A stretch of 64,000 nucleotides of DNA, taken from contig NZ_LIPG01000004.1 of NCBI RefSeq assembly GCF_001905505.1, forward strand, positions 924,943-988,942, written 5' to 3'. The position numbers and the translations under genes are program-made. Under the pieces are notes generated by a model, which was not told the DNA's origin, did no database searches, and worked only from the letters and a program-made list of their open reading frames with translations. Positions 26,801 through 34,894 of this stretch are shown piece by piece (the first letter of the stretch is position 1; every line of letters begins with the position of its first letter). This DNA is from Streptomyces sp. CB02058. GTDB lineage: Bacteria; Actinomycetota; Actinomycetes; Streptomycetales; Streptomycetaceae.

Positions 26801-28025
26801 TCTGCCCGTCGGCCATCCGCCGGAACATGTCGACGGTCCCGGTGCCCGCCGCGTCGGTGCGCAGGGTGCCGGGCTCGATGTCCCACAGCTCCTCGACGTA
26901 CGCGCGGTCCTCGTCGGACTGGAGGCCGCGCTGGCCGGGCAGGCCGGGGCCCATGTAGCCCATTTCGCGGCCGCCCATGGCGTTGGGCTGGCCGGTGAGC
27001 GAGAAGGGGCCGCTGCCGGGACGGCAGATGGCGCCGGTCGCCAGGTGGAGGTTGATCAGGGCGTTGGTGTTCCAGGTGCCGTGGGTGCTCTGGTTGAGGC
27101 CCATGGTCCAGCAGCTCATCCACGCGCCGGCCTCGCCGATCCAGCGGGCGGCCAGCCGGATGTCCGCCTCGGGGATGCCGGTGATCTCCGCGACCGAGGC
27201 GGGCGGGTAGTCCTTCAGGAAGCCCGGCATGGCCTCCCAGCCCTCGGTGTGCTCGGCGATGAACTCCGGGTCGGTGTGGCCGTTCTCGATCAGGAGGTGC
27301 ATCAGGCCGTTGAGCAGCGCCAGGTCCGTGCCGGGGCGTATCTGGAGGAACAGGTCGGCCTTGTCGGCGGTGGCGTTGCGCCGGGGGTCGACGACGATGA
27401 GCCGGGCGCCCGCCTTGACCCGCTCCATGAGGCGGAGGAAGAGGATGGGGTGGCAGCCCGCCATGTTCGAGCCGATGACGAAGAAGGTGTCGGCGTGCTC
27501 GAAGTCCTCGTACGAGCCGGGCGGGCCGTCGGCCCCCAGCGAGAGCTTGTAGCCGCTGCCCGCGCTGGCCATGCAGAGCCGGGAGTTGGACTCGATCCAG
27601 CTCGTGCGGACGAAGCCCTTGGCCAGCTTGTTGGCGAGGTACTGCGCCTCCAGGGTCATCTGGCCCGAGACGTACAGGGCGAGCGCGTCGGGTCCGTGTT
27701 CGTCGACGATCGCGCGCATCCGCCGCGCGGTCTCCCGGACGGCGGCCTCCATGGGCAGCGGTGCCGGCTCCTCGCTGCGGTCCGCCCGGACCAGCGCCGT
27801 GGTGAGCCTGCCGGGGGCGGCCAGCATCTCGGCGCTCGTCGCCCCCTTGGTGCAGAGCCGTCCGCCGTTGGCGGGGTGGGCCTTGTCGCCCGTGGCCTTC
27901 AGGACGGTGCGCCGCCCGTCGGGGCCCATGCCGATGTCGAGGACGATCCCGCAGCCGACACCGCAGTACGAGCAGACCGTCCGCACCTCGGCGGGAGTGT
28001 CCGGCTGCGGGTTCGGCACGCTCAT
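23886..28025 (-). CDS. nasA: Fused assimilatory nitrate reductase - flavoprotein reductase
   Basis: A 1379-residue fusion. Residues 1 to about 740 are a molybdopterin oxidoreductase with a [4Fe-4S] motif (Cys-18, 21, 25, 58), as in NasA. A linker (about 745-835) is followed by an FMN flavodoxin domain (VVLWASQTGNAEEVATAAAERLAAEG, from about 840) and CysJ-like FAD and NADPH domains, ending YVRDVY as in cytochrome P450 reductase-type enzymes. It can thus take electrons from NADPH to reduce nitrate to nitrite for assimilation in one chain. This fusion is known from Streptomyces, where it is annotated as bifunctional nitrate/sulfite reductase alpha. The ATG at 28025 has GAAAGG upstream. GlnR or nitrate control is likely but not proven here. 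Confidence 0.92.
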   Translation of the reverse strand: MSVPNPQPDTPAEVRTVCSYCGVGCGIVLDIGMGPDGRRTVLKATGDKAHPANGGRLCTKGATSAEMLAAPGRLTTALVRADRSEEPAPLPMEAAVRETARRMRAIVDEHGPDALALYVSGQMTLEAQYLANKLAKGFVRTSWIESNSRLCMASAGSGYKLSLGADGPPGSYEDFEHADTFFVIGSNMAGCHPILFLRLMERVKAGARLIVVDPRRNATADKADLFLQIRPGTDLALLNGLMHLLIENGHTDPEFIAEHTEGWEAMPGFLKDYPPASVAEITGIPEADIRLAARWIGEAGAWMSCWTMGLNQSTHGTWNTNALINLHLATGAICRPGSGPFSLTGQPNAMGGREMGYMGPGLPGQRGLQSDEDRAYVEELWDIEPGTLRTDAAGTGTVDMFRRMADGQIKACWIICTNPVASVANRRTVIEGLEAAEFVVTQDVFSETETNAYADVALPAALWGEAEGVMINSERNLTLGRQAVDPPGEAWPDWRIIARIACEMGYEDAFTYSSAEEIFEEIKRAHNPRTGYDLRGVSYERLRGAPVQWPSASPDGPDRNPVRYLNDGVSQTLTVRPDGSVPRLAFPTASGRAVFFARPHMPAAEMPDDDFPFVLNTGRLQHQWHTLTKTGKVAKLNRLNPGPFVEISPQDAEALSIGEGDSVEVASRRGRAVLPAVVTDRVRSGDCFAPFHWNDLFGEYLSVNAVTNDAVDPVSFQPEFKVCAVTLAKVAAVAPVPAAAPGPAVVSVPLAGPAAALAGVFGIADAAPPVLAAHERRYLAGFLAGLGTQTGGTPVLPAHAPFEPDHALWVNGVLAGMFSRAPGEAAREHSGAEPASDAAPGRQIVVLWASQTGNAEEVATAAAERLAAEGRAPTLLGMDDSPLEKLPRAADLLVVTSTFGDGDAPDNGSGFWESLNAPDTPRLDGVRYAVLALGDSSYDDFCGHGRRLDERFGELGAERLVPRTDCEPDYEEPAGRWLDDVFAALGAPAVSGAPAAGPAPGPAAPARTVRSATGRLVGNTLLSLPGATKEVRQFTFDTRESPVPLTYEAGDALGVEPLNCPELVAEWLAVTGLDAADPVELTGLGSVPLGEALHRHLDIARITPGLLRLVSDRTHDRTLKKLLRPDNKGELAQWTWGRQAVDVIAEHAVRATAAEWAGVLKRLKPRLYSISSSPLTDPGLVRLTVSVVRYENRHGRVRKGVASTFLADAAEGSPVPLFVQRAPHFRPPADPATPMVMIGPGTGVAPFVGFLDERRALGHRAPNWLFFGEQRRATDFYYRDALDSLRGDGTLTRLDTAFSRDQRAKIYVQDRMREHGAQLWSWLQDGAHFYVCGDASRMAKDVDRALREIAVAHGGLQEDAAALYVKQLAADKRYVRDVY

Positions 28026-28048
28026 GGACGGCCTTTCATGGGGGACGC

Positions 28049-28089
28049 TGACACCGTGACGGTACGAAACGTCCGTTTCCCGGGTGTCA
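28049..28089. promoter_or_regulatory. Nested inverted repeats upstream of the nitrate reductase gene
   Basis: Within 65 bases upstream of the start codon, TGACACC (28049-28055) pairs with GGTGTCA (28083-28089), and inside it GAAACG-TC-CGTTTC forms a perfect 14-base palindrome (28066-28079). GTGAC and GAAAC half sites resemble the GlnR box, but the spacing is off by one base. A regulator binding site is likely; GlnR is only one option. Confidence 0.45.
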
Positions 28090-28261
28090 CGCAGGACGAT
28101 CAAGCGTGGTTACGTCCACTGCACAGTGGCCCCGGCCCGGCGGTGAGGCCCGCCGAGCCGCCCGCCGTCCACGGGGCCATAATCGCGGTGCCGGGCCGTC
28201 CCGCCCCGGCCCGGAGCTCCGGGCCACGGTCCGGGAGATCTCCGACCGCCCTGGAGGCTTC

Positions 28262-29125
28262 ATGACCGCCGACGCCCTTCCCGTGATCGCCGCGGTGGAC
28301 GGGTCCGCGCACAGCTGGGAGGCGCTCGACTGGGCGGCCTCGGAAGCCGTACGCCGCGGACTGCCGCTGCTGATCGTGCACGCGCGGCCACCCGCTCGGC
28401 GCAAGGACGAGGAGAGCGGGCTGCGGGAGGCCGAGGAGCTGCTCGCGCAGGGTGTGCTGCGGACCTCCGGAACCGCCCCCGAGCTGCCCGTCTCGACGCT
28501 GACGCCGCTGGACTTCCCTTCGGCCGCACTGGCCTCGCTCAGCCGGGACGCCTCGATGGTGGTCGTCGGCTCGCGCGGGCTCGGAGGCTTCCGCTCCCTG
28601 ATGATCGGGTCCAACAGCCTGGCGACGGCCTCGATGGCGCAGTGCCCGGTCGTGGTCGTCCACACCGGCCTTACCGACGAGAGCGAGGCGGAGGCCCCGG
28701 ACGCCTTTCCCGACGTGGTCGCGGGCGTGGCCGCCGACGAGAGCAGCGGGGCGGTCCTGGACTTCGCGTTCGAAGCGGCGGCGCTCCGGCCCGGCGCGCG
28801 GCTGCGCCTGGTGCACGGGTGGACGATGTTCTCGTCGATGCTCTCCGGCGGCCCCGTGTTCGACAGCGACGCGGCCGCGGCCTCGGCGGAGCGGGCCCTG
28901 GCCGAGCTCACGGCGGGCCGGCGCGAGGACCACCCGCAGATCGACGTCGTACGCGAACCGGTGCGTGGCTCGGCGTCGCGCACCCTGGTCACGGCGTCGG
29001 CCACGGCGGCCCTGACCGTGGTCGGGCGGCGAAAGGGCGGTGAGGCCCTCGGGCTCGGTCTCCCGCCCGTCGCTCAGACGACGGTCACGCACGCCCTGGG
29101 GCCGGTGGCCGTCGTCCCCAGCTGA
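28262..29125 (+). CDS. Universal stress protein, two UspA domains
   Basis: A 287-residue tandem UspA protein. Each half has the fold with an ATP-binding-like signature; the first is clearest (VVVGSRGLGGFRSLMIGSNSLATASMAQCPVVVV, G-2x-G-9x-G-S type), while the second (TVVGRRKGGEALGLGLPPVAQTTVTHALGPVAVV) lacks the canonical final Ser and may not bind nucleotide. Such proteins respond to stress or redox state and are often near nitrate or anaerobic metabolism genes. The ATG at 28262 has GGAGG upstream. It is divergent from the nitrate reductase gene. Confidence 0.92.
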   Translation: MTADALPVIAAVDGSAHSWEALDWAASEAVRRGLPLLIVHARPPARRKDEESGLREAEELLAQGVLRTSGTAPELPVSTLTPLDFPSAALASLSRDASMVVVGSRGLGGFRSLMIGSNSLATASMAQCPVVVVHTGLTDESEAEAPDAFPDVVAGVAADESSGAVLDFAFEAAALRPGARLRLVHGWTMFSSMLSGGPVFDSDAAAASAERALAELTAGRREDHPQIDVVREPVRGSASRTLVTASATAALTVVGRRKGGEALGLGLPPVAQTTVTHALGPVAVVPS

Positions 29126-29189
29126 TTCCGGGTTCCAAGGGCGGTGCGTGCCCCTTGGCCTGCCGCTCCCACGGGCGGAGACTTGGGCG

Positions 29190-29660
29190 ATGACACAGCG
29201 CGTGGCTCTCGCGACGGTGATGGACCGGCTGTCCATCGATGCAGTGATCACCGACTACGCCGCGGCGGTGGACGACGGCGCGTGGGAGGACTACGCGGCG
29301 CTGTTCACACCGGACGGCCGCGCCGACTACCGGGACGCGGGCGGCACCGAAGGGCCGGCCGCCGAGGCAGCGCGATGGCTCGCGGAGAGCTTTCGGCTCT
29401 TCCCCGCCCGCCAGCATCTGATCGTGAACCGGCGCCTGGACCTCCAGGATCTGGGCGGCTACCCGGGCGACGAGGCGCGGGTGCGGGCCGACTACCTCTC
29501 CCCGGCGGGCCCGGAGGCCGGGGCCGGAGGAGCAGTCCCCGACCTGGTCAGCGGCGGCCGCTGTGTCTTCGAGCTGCTGCGCACGGAGGCCGGCTGGCGG
29601 ATACGGACGGTCACGGCACACCGGAAATGGCGGTACGTGCCGCAGGCCCCGCCCGGCTGA
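29190..29660 (+). CDS. SnoaL / NTF2-like domain protein
   Basis: A 156-residue protein of the SnoaL_4 nuclear-transport-factor-2-like superfamily, starting MTQRVALATVMDRLSIDAVITDYAAAVDDGAWEDYAALFTPDGRADY, the typical helix-strand start. Members include polyketide cyclases and steroid isomerases, but many are uncharacterised. Nothing nearby suggests a pathway. A GGAG lies upstream of the ATG at 29190. Confidence 0.87.
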   Translation: MTQRVALATVMDRLSIDAVITDYAAAVDDGAWEDYAALFTPDGRADYRDAGGTEGPAAEAARWLAESFRLFPARQHLIVNRRLDLQDLGGYPGDEARVRADYLSPAGPEAGAGGAVPDLVSGGRCVFELLRTEAGWRIRTVTAHRKWRYVPQAPPG

Positions 29661-29764
29661 TCCACGAACGGCGATGGCCACGCCCGCCCCGGCACGCCCC
29701 CTGGGCGCTGCTGATCTTCTGCACCACACTGGGATCAGGCGCAGGACCGTCGAGGAGGAGATGC

Positions 29765-31393
29765 ATGCCGATGCCGGGCGGGCGGCTCCAGGACGGGCGG
29801 CCGGACGAGAGCGGCGTACGGCCGTACGAGCGGGTGCTGCGTTCCCGTACGGGGCGCGGTGCCGTGGCGCTGCTCGCGGGTGCCCTGCCGGCCCTGACGT
29901 TTCCCGCGCCGTCGCTCTGGTGGTTCGCGTACGTCGCGCTCGTGCCCTGGATGCTGCTGATCCGGTCGGCGGGCACGGGGCGGCGCGCGGCGGCCGACGG
30001 CTGGCTCGGCGGCATGGGTTTCATGCTCGCCGTGCACCAGTGGCTGGTGCCCAGCCTCCATGTGTTCATCGTGGTGCTCGCCGCCCTGCTCGGGCTGCTG
30101 TGGGCTCCCTGGGGCCTGCTCGTGTCCCGGCTCATCGGCGGATCGCCCTCCGTCCGCCGGTCGGTGGCCGCCGTGGTGGTGGTGCCATCGGGGTGGCTGA
30201 TGATCGAACTGGTCCGCTCCTGGGAGGGGCTGGGCGGTCCCTGGGGTCTGCTGGGGGCCAGCCAGTGGGATGTCCCCCCGGCACTCCGCGTGGCCTCGGT
30301 GGGCGGGGTCTGGCTGGTCAGTCTGGGTGTGGTGGCCGTCAACACGGCGGTCGTGCTGCTGGTCGCCGTGGGGGCGGCCCGCCGGGCGGCGGTGGCGTGC
30401 CTGCTGGCGGGGGCGGTGGCCGTGGTCTCGATGGCGGTGTGGGCGCCGAGGCCCGAGGAGGCCGGCTCGGTCAGGATCGCCGTCGTACAGCCGGGTGTGA
30501 TCGAGGGTCCCGGCAGCATCGAACGCCGCTTCACGCGCGGTGAGGAGCTGACCCGGGGTCTGGCCGGCCGTGACGTCGACCTGGTGGTGTGGGGCGAGAG
30601 CAGTGTGGGGGTGGATCTGTCCCGGAGCCCGGAGACGACCGACCGCGTCGCGGCACTGGCCCGTGCGGTCGGCGCCGATGTGCTGGTCAACATGGATGCC
30701 CGCCGCACCGACGGCCCCGCCCGCGCCGGGATCTACAAGTCGGCGGTGCTGGTGGGTCCGGACGGCCCGACCGGCGACCGGTACGACAAGATGCGCCTGG
30801 TGCCGTTCGGCGAGTACGTCCCGGCCCGTGCCCTGCTCGGCTGGGCGACCTCGGTGGGCAAGGCAGCGGGCGAGGACCGGCTGCGCGGCAGCGGACCCGT
30901 GGTGATGGACCTGCCGGACGGCGTGCGGATCGGTCCGCTGGTCTGCTTCGAGTCGGCGTTCCCCGACATGAGCAGGCAGCTGGCGAAGGACGGGGCGCAG
31001 GTGCTGGTCGCCCAGTCGTCCACCTCGACGTTCCAGCACAGCTGGGCCCCCGCGCAGCACGCCTCGCTGGGCGCGCTGCGCGCGGCGGAGACGGGCCGCC
31101 CGATGGTGCACGCCACCCTCACGGGCGAGAGCGCGGTCTACGGCCCCGACGGCCGGCGCCTGGGCGCGCCGATCGGTACGGACGCGAGCGAGGCCGCCGT
31201 GTACGACGTGCCCCTCGCCGAGGGCACCACCCTCTTCGTGCGGCTGGGGGCCTGGCCGGTGTACGGCGCGCTCGGGGTGCTGGCCGTCTTCTTCGCAGGA
31301 GCCGGTCTGCGGTCCCTCAGGACGCCTGCTCCCACGCCTCCTGGACCACCCGCTCGCACAGCCGGTGGGTCTCCAGAGCGTCCTGGGCACTGA
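29765..31393 (+). CDS. lnt: Apolipoprotein N-acyltransferase
   Basis: A 542-residue membrane enzyme that adds the third acyl chain to the N-terminal Cys of lipoproteins. The N-terminal half has six to seven hydrophobic segments (from LWWFAYVALVPWML to VVSMAVWAP). It is followed by a nitrilase-type domain with the Glu-Lys-Cys triad in WGESSVG (near residue 277), YDKMRLVPFGEYVP (near 341) and LVCFESAFPD (near 394). A last helix anchors the C-terminus. The ATG at 29765 is preceded by GAGGAGGAG. Streptomyces have two Lnt-type genes; which one this is cannot be said. Its end overlaps the convergent oxidoreductase gene by 77 bases. Confidence 0.92.
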   Translation: MPMPGGRLQDGRPDESGVRPYERVLRSRTGRGAVALLAGALPALTFPAPSLWWFAYVALVPWMLLIRSAGTGRRAAADGWLGGMGFMLAVHQWLVPSLHVFIVVLAALLGLLWAPWGLLVSRLIGGSPSVRRSVAAVVVVPSGWLMIELVRSWEGLGGPWGLLGASQWDVPPALRVASVGGVWLVSLGVVAVNTAVVLLVAVGAARRAAVACLLAGAVAVVSMAVWAPRPEEAGSVRIAVVQPGVIEGPGSIERRFTRGEELTRGLAGRDVDLVVWGESSVGVDLSRSPETTDRVAALARAVGADVLVNMDARRTDGPARAGIYKSAVLVGPDGPTGDRYDKMRLVPFGEYVPARALLGWATSVGKAAGEDRLRGSGPVVMDLPDGVRIGPLVCFESAFPDMSRQLAKDGAQVLVAQSSTSTFQHSWAPAQHASLGALRAAETGRPMVHATLTGESAVYGPDGRRLGAPIGTDASEAAVYDVPLAEGTTLFVRLGAWPVYGALGVLAVFFAGAGLRSLRTPAPTPPGPPARTAGGSPERPGH

Positions 31394-32222
31394 GCCGGCG
31401 CCCGGCCCGGACCGCGTCCAGGAAGGACTCCACGCTCTGCTCGATGCCGCGCTGCCGGGCGACGGGCACCCAGTCCCCGCGCCGCCGCAGCGACGGCTGG
31501 CCCTTGTGGTCGACGACGTCCGCGAGGTTGAGTACCTGCCGCTTGCTGTCCTGGCCCGATACCTCGAGGATCTCCTCCGTCGATCCGTTGAGCCGGTTCA
31601 TCATGCCGATGGCGGTGAACCCGTCCCCGGAGAGCTGGAGCACCACATGGTGCATGAGCCCCTCGACGATCCGCGCCCGCACGCCGACGTTCGACACGGG
31701 TCCCGGGACCAGGAAGCGGAGGGTGTCGACGACATGGATGAAGTCGTCCAGCACCATGGTGCGCGGGTCCTCGGGCAGACCCACCCTGTTCTTCTGGAGG
31801 AGGATCAGCTCGCGCGGATGCTCGGCGCACTGTGCGTACGACGGCGCCAGCCGCCGGTTGAACCCGACGGCGAGGGAGACGGCGCGCTCGTCGGCGAGGG
31901 CCACCAGCCTCTCGGAGTCGGCGAGTTCGTAGGCGAGGGGCTTGTCGACGTAGGTGGGCACGTCCGCTTCGAGCAGCCGTCCGACGATCTCCGCGTGCGC
32001 CGGGGTGGGCGCGTGCACGAAGGCGGCGTCCAGTCCTTGGGCGAGGAGGGCGTCCAGGCCCTCGTGGCACTGCCGCTCGGGGATGTGGTGGGTCCCGGCG
32101 ACGGCCTTCAGCGTGGCAGGGGTGCGGGTCTGCAGGTGCAGTTCGACGCCCGGAAGGGTCGTCAGTACCGGCAGATACGCCTTCTGTGCGATGTCGCCGA
32201 GCCCGATGCAGCCGACCTTCAC
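31317..32222 (-). CDS. Gfo/Idh/MocA family oxidoreductase
   Basis: A 301-residue NAD(P)-dependent dehydrogenase. The Rossmann start is MKVGCIGLGDIAQKAYLPVLTTLPG, and the conserved EKPxA-like motif appears as YVDKPLAYELADSERL with the catalytic Lys, followed by VGFNRRLAPSY. Family members oxidise or reduce sugars, inositols and related compounds. The substrate cannot be seen. The 3' end overlaps lnt on the other strand by 77 bases; a monooxygenase gene lies 33 bases upstream on the same strand. Confidence 0.9.
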   Translation of the reverse strand: MKVGCIGLGDIAQKAYLPVLTTLPGVELHLQTRTPATLKAVAGTHHIPERQCHEGLDALLAQGLDAAFVHAPTPAHAEIVGRLLEADVPTYVDKPLAYELADSERLVALADERAVSLAVGFNRRLAPSYAQCAEHPRELILLQKNRVGLPEDPRTMVLDDFIHVVDTLRFLVPGPVSNVGVRARIVEGLMHHVVLQLSGDGFTAIGMMNRLNGSTEEILEVSGQDSKRQVLNLADVVDHKGQPSLRRRGDWVPVARQRGIEQSVESFLDAVRAGRRLSAQDALETHRLCERVVQEAWEQAS

Positions 32223-32255
32223 GAAGTTCTCCCTGTCGCCTCGGCCAGGGCACTG

Positions 32256-33467
32256 TCACGGTCGCGCGCTCTGTCCTTCCCTGGTCCCGGCAGCATACGT
32301 GCGCCGGGGCGGCTGCCAGTCGGCGATTCCGTCGAACGTGCGGAGGACGAGCCCCGGGCCGAGGCGGGAGGCGGCGGACATCAGCCCGGCGCGCAGGGCG
32401 ACGGCCGGGGCCGCGGAGAGCTGCATCATCCGGGAGATCCGCGCCGCCCTGCGGACGATCGTGGTGGTGCGGGGCTGCCGGTCCGCGCTGTAGGCGGCCA
32501 CCGCAGCGCCGAGGTCCGCGCCGGGCGTCACATGGTGGGCGAGCACGACGGCGTCCTCGATGGCCTGGTTGCCTCCCTGGCCCAGTGTGGGTGCCATGGC
32601 GTGCGCGGCGTCGCCGAGGAGCACGGTACGGCCCGCGTGGAAGGCGGGGAGGGGGTCGGTCATCTGGTGCACGTCGTGGCGCAGGACCTGGCCGGGCTCG
32701 ACCGCGCCGATGACGGCCGGCACCGGGTCGTGCCAGTCGCCGAACCTGCGCAGCAGTTCGGCCTTCTCGTCGTCGGCGGCACGGGCTCCGGCCGGGGCCG
32801 CGGCGGCGGCGTAGGAGTAGATCCAGCCGTCCTTCAGGGGGTGGCTGCCCCAGAGTGCGGCCCGGCCCCAGGTCTCGTGCGGGGCGAACGCCCGGCACAG
32901 CGGGGGCGCGAGGACGCGCCAGGTGGTGAATCCGCTGTACGAGGGCCCTGGATGCCCCGGGAAGAGCGCGGTGCGGACGGCCGAGCCGATTCCGTCGGCG
33001 CCGACGACCAGGTCGGCCTCGAGGTCTCCGGAGGGTGTGCCGACCACCGCCCGGGCGCCGCCCGCCCGGCCCGGGTCCACGAGCCGCGCCGGGGCACCGG
33101 TGCGCACGGCGGACTCGGGGAGCCGGTCGCGCAGCAGTTCGACGAGGGCGGAGCGGCGCAGCAGGACCAGCGGCCCTCCGAACCGTGCGGCAGCGGCTGC
33201 GCTGTCCGTGCGGGCGAGCCAGCGCCCGGACGGCGTACGCATGCCTCCGTCGCCCTGCCAGGCGGCGAGGGACCTGACCGCGTCGCCGAGCCCGATGACG
33301 TCGAGCGCGCGCTGGGCGTTGGGGGCCAGGCTGATGCCGGCGCCGACGGGTTCGAGTGAGGGGGCGCGCTCCAGCACGGTGACCTGCCAGCCGTTGTGGT
33401 GCAGTGCCGCGGCGGCGGTGAGCCCGCCGATCCCGCTGCCGATGACCACTGCTCGGGGTGCCGCCAT
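32256..33467 (-). CDS. FAD-dependent monooxygenase
   Basis: A 403-residue class A flavin monooxygenase. The FAD-binding GxGxxG (VVIGSGIGGLTAAAALHHNGW), the DG motif (VVGADGIGSAVRTALFPGH) and the GD motif (RTVLLGDAAHAMAPTLGQGGNQAIEDAVVLA) are all present in order. It probably hydroxylates or epoxidises a small aromatic or polyketide-like substrate using NAD(P)H and oxygen. The ATG at 33467 has GAGGAGG upstream. Two tandem palindromes separate it from a divergent TetR gene, its probable repressor. Confidence 0.92.
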   Translation of the reverse strand: MAAPRAVVIGSGIGGLTAAAALHHNGWQVTVLERAPSLEPVGAGISLAPNAQRALDVIGLGDAVRSLAAWQGDGGMRTPSGRWLARTDSAAAAARFGGPLVLLRRSALVELLRDRLPESAVRTGAPARLVDPGRAGGARAVVGTPSGDLEADLVVGADGIGSAVRTALFPGHPGPSYSGFTTWRVLAPPLCRAFAPHETWGRAALWGSHPLKDGWIYSYAAAAAPAGARAADDEKAELLRRFGDWHDPVPAVIGAVEPGQVLRHDVHQMTDPLPAFHAGRTVLLGDAAHAMAPTLGQGGNQAIEDAVVLAHHVTPGADLGAAVAAYSADRQPRTTTIVRRAARISRMMQLSAAPAVALRAGLMSAASRLGPGLVLRTFDGIADWQPPRRTYAAGTREGQSARP

Positions 33468-33484
33468 GACATGACCTCCTCGGA

Positions 33485-33528
33485 ACTACACCTGTAGTAA
33501 CGAGCTGCCACGCTACTACAGGTGTAGT
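33485..33528. promoter_or_regulatory. Two identical palindromic operators between monooxygenase and TetR genes
   Basis: ACTACA-CC-TGTAGT at 33485-33498 and ACTACA-GG-TGTAGT at 33515-33528. Each is a 14-base palindrome and together they form a perfect 15-base inverted repeat. The centres are 30 bases apart, about three helical turns, so two TetR dimers could bind on one face. This is a textbook divergent TetR autoregulation site. Confidence 0.85.
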
Positions 33529-33548
33529 GACGGCGGTAGATTGGCTCC

Positions 33549-34163
33549 ATGCCCACACGCCCCACTCCGGCCCGCACCACCAGCCCGTCCTCCCGCGCCG
33601 AGCTGATCGCCGACGCCGCGCTCGCCCTGCTCGCCGAGCGCGGCATGAGGGGCCTCACCCATCGGGCCGTGGACGAGCGGGCCGGGCTCCCCCAGGGTTC
33701 GACCTCGAACCACGCCCGCACCCGGCAGGCCTTGCTCGAAGTCACCGTGCGCCGGCTCGCCGAGCTGGAGGCGCGGGTGCTCGCTCCAGGGAAGCTGCCC
33801 ACGGGCGGTGGCCCCGACGAGGCCGCCGGAGGGCTGGCGCACGCGCTGCACCGCTATCTGACCGGCGGCACCGAACTCCTGGTCTGCCGCTACGAACTCG
33901 CCCTGGAGGCCACCCGCCGCCCCGAACTCCGGGCGTTCTACGACGATGCGGGCCGGCGCTTCCGCGAACCGCTGGTGGCCCTGATGGCCTCGGCGGGATC
34001 GGCGGAGCCCGAGCGGCACGCGCTGTCCCTCGTGGCCTGGGCGGAAGGCATGATGTTCGCCTGCGCCGCGGGGTCGTACCACCGGGCCGTGCCCACCGAG
34101 GACGAACTACGCGCGGGATGCGCCGAACTGCTGCGCGGGATGCTCGGCTCGACGGCGGACTGA
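33549..34163 (+). CDS. TetR/AcrR family transcriptional regulator
   Basis: A 204-residue regulator with an N-terminal helix-turn-helix at about residues 17-62 (RAELIADAALALLAERGMRGLTHRAVDERAGLPQGSTSNHARTRQALLEVTV) and a helical ligand domain. It is divergent from the FAD monooxygenase across two perfect 14-base palindromes. It therefore most likely represses that gene and itself until a substrate of the enzyme appears; this is inference from layout. The ATG at 33549 lies just after the second palindrome. Confidence 0.94.
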   Translation: MPTRPTPARTTSPSSRAELIADAALALLAERGMRGLTHRAVDERAGLPQGSTSNHARTRQALLEVTVRRLAELEARVLAPGKLPTGGGPDEAAGGLAHALHRYLTGGTELLVCRYELALEATRRPELRAFYDDAGRRFREPLVALMASAGSAEPERHALSLVAWAEGMMFACAAGSYHRAVPTEDELRAGCAELLRGMLGSTAD

Positions 34164-34204
34164 CCGGTGGTGCCGCGGGTCGCCGCTGCGCGAGGATGGC
34201 CCGC

Positions 34205-34717
34205 ATGACGACACAGGAACGGTCCCAGCCGGCTGTCGACGCGGCCGAACGCCAGATGCTGGAGGGGTGGCTCGACTACCACCGGGCGACGCTGGCCCTG
34301 AAGTGCGAGGGGCTGACCGACGCCCAGCTGCGGGAGGCTTCCGTGCCCCCGTCGGAGTTCACCCTGCTCGGTCTCGTACGACACCTGGCGGAGAACGAAC
34401 GGGGCTGGTTCCGCGAGGTGTTGGCAGGCGAGGAGCTGCCGCCGGTCTACGGGACGGACGAGGACCCGGACAAGGAGTTCCACGTCACCGAGGCGGACAC
34501 CTGGGAAGAGGCCAGGACCACCTGGCTGGCGGAGATCGCGGCGGCCCGCGCCAACGCGGCGAAGGTGGAGCTGGACGGCCTCTCCGTCGGCGTGGGCAGG
34601 CGGGGACGCCCCTTCAGTCTCCGCTGGATCTACACGCACATGATCGAGGAGTACGCCCGGCACAACGGACACGCCGACCTCGTACGGGAACGGATCGACG
34701 GCGCGACCGGCGAGTAG
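34205..34717 (+). CDS. DinB family protein (DUF664)
   Basis: A 170-residue DinB-like four-helix protein of the DUF664 group. Landmarks are LTLGGLVRHLA-type motif TLLGLVRHLAENERGWF with one metal-ligand His, and the C-terminal IYTHMIEEYARHNGHADLVRERIDG with two more; the three His fit the bacillithiol/mycothiol-dependent S-transferase fold. In actinobacteria, related proteins use mycothiol, but this one has no assigned substrate. The ATG at 34205 has GAGG eight bases upstream; an ATG three codons earlier is possible. Confidence 0.9.
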   Translation: MTTQERSQPAVDAAERQMLEGWLDYHRATLALKCEGLTDAQLREASVPPSEFTLLGLVRHLAENERGWFREVLAGEELPPVYGTDEDPDKEFHVTEADTWEEARTTWLAEIAAARANAAKVELDGLSVGVGRRGRPFSLRWIYTHMIEEYARHNGHADLVRERIDGATGE

Positions 34718-34751
34718 GAGGCAGACGCTGCGAGGGCCGGGACCTCTGGCC

Positions 34752-34770
34752 GGGCCTGGGCCCCAGGCCC
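34752..34770 (+). terminator. Terminator hairpin after the DinB gene
   Basis: A perfect eight-base stem (GGGCCTGG, CCAGGCCC) with a three-base loop, 35 bases after the stop codon. Confidence 0.6.
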
Positions 34771-34835
34771 CTGCGGAGGAGCCCGGGCGCGGGTCGAGGG
34801 CCGGGCCCCGAAATGAGGGGGCAGGCACGGACCGA

Positions 34836-34870
34836 GGGGCCGGACACCCGGCCTGGGGCCGGACATCCGG
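34836..34870 (+). repeat. 16-base direct repeat in GC-rich gap
   Basis: GGGGCCGGACAYCCGG occurs at 34836-34851 and 34855-34870 with one difference, within a 177-base gap of very high GC content between the convergent DinB and helical-repeat genes. Confidence 0.5.
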
Positions 34871-34894
34871 AGGGGCGGGGCCTCGGCGGCCGGG

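Noticed and set aside
33485..33528. Transcription terminator
   Set aside because: It lies between divergent promoters and each half is itself palindromic, which fits an operator better than a terminator.
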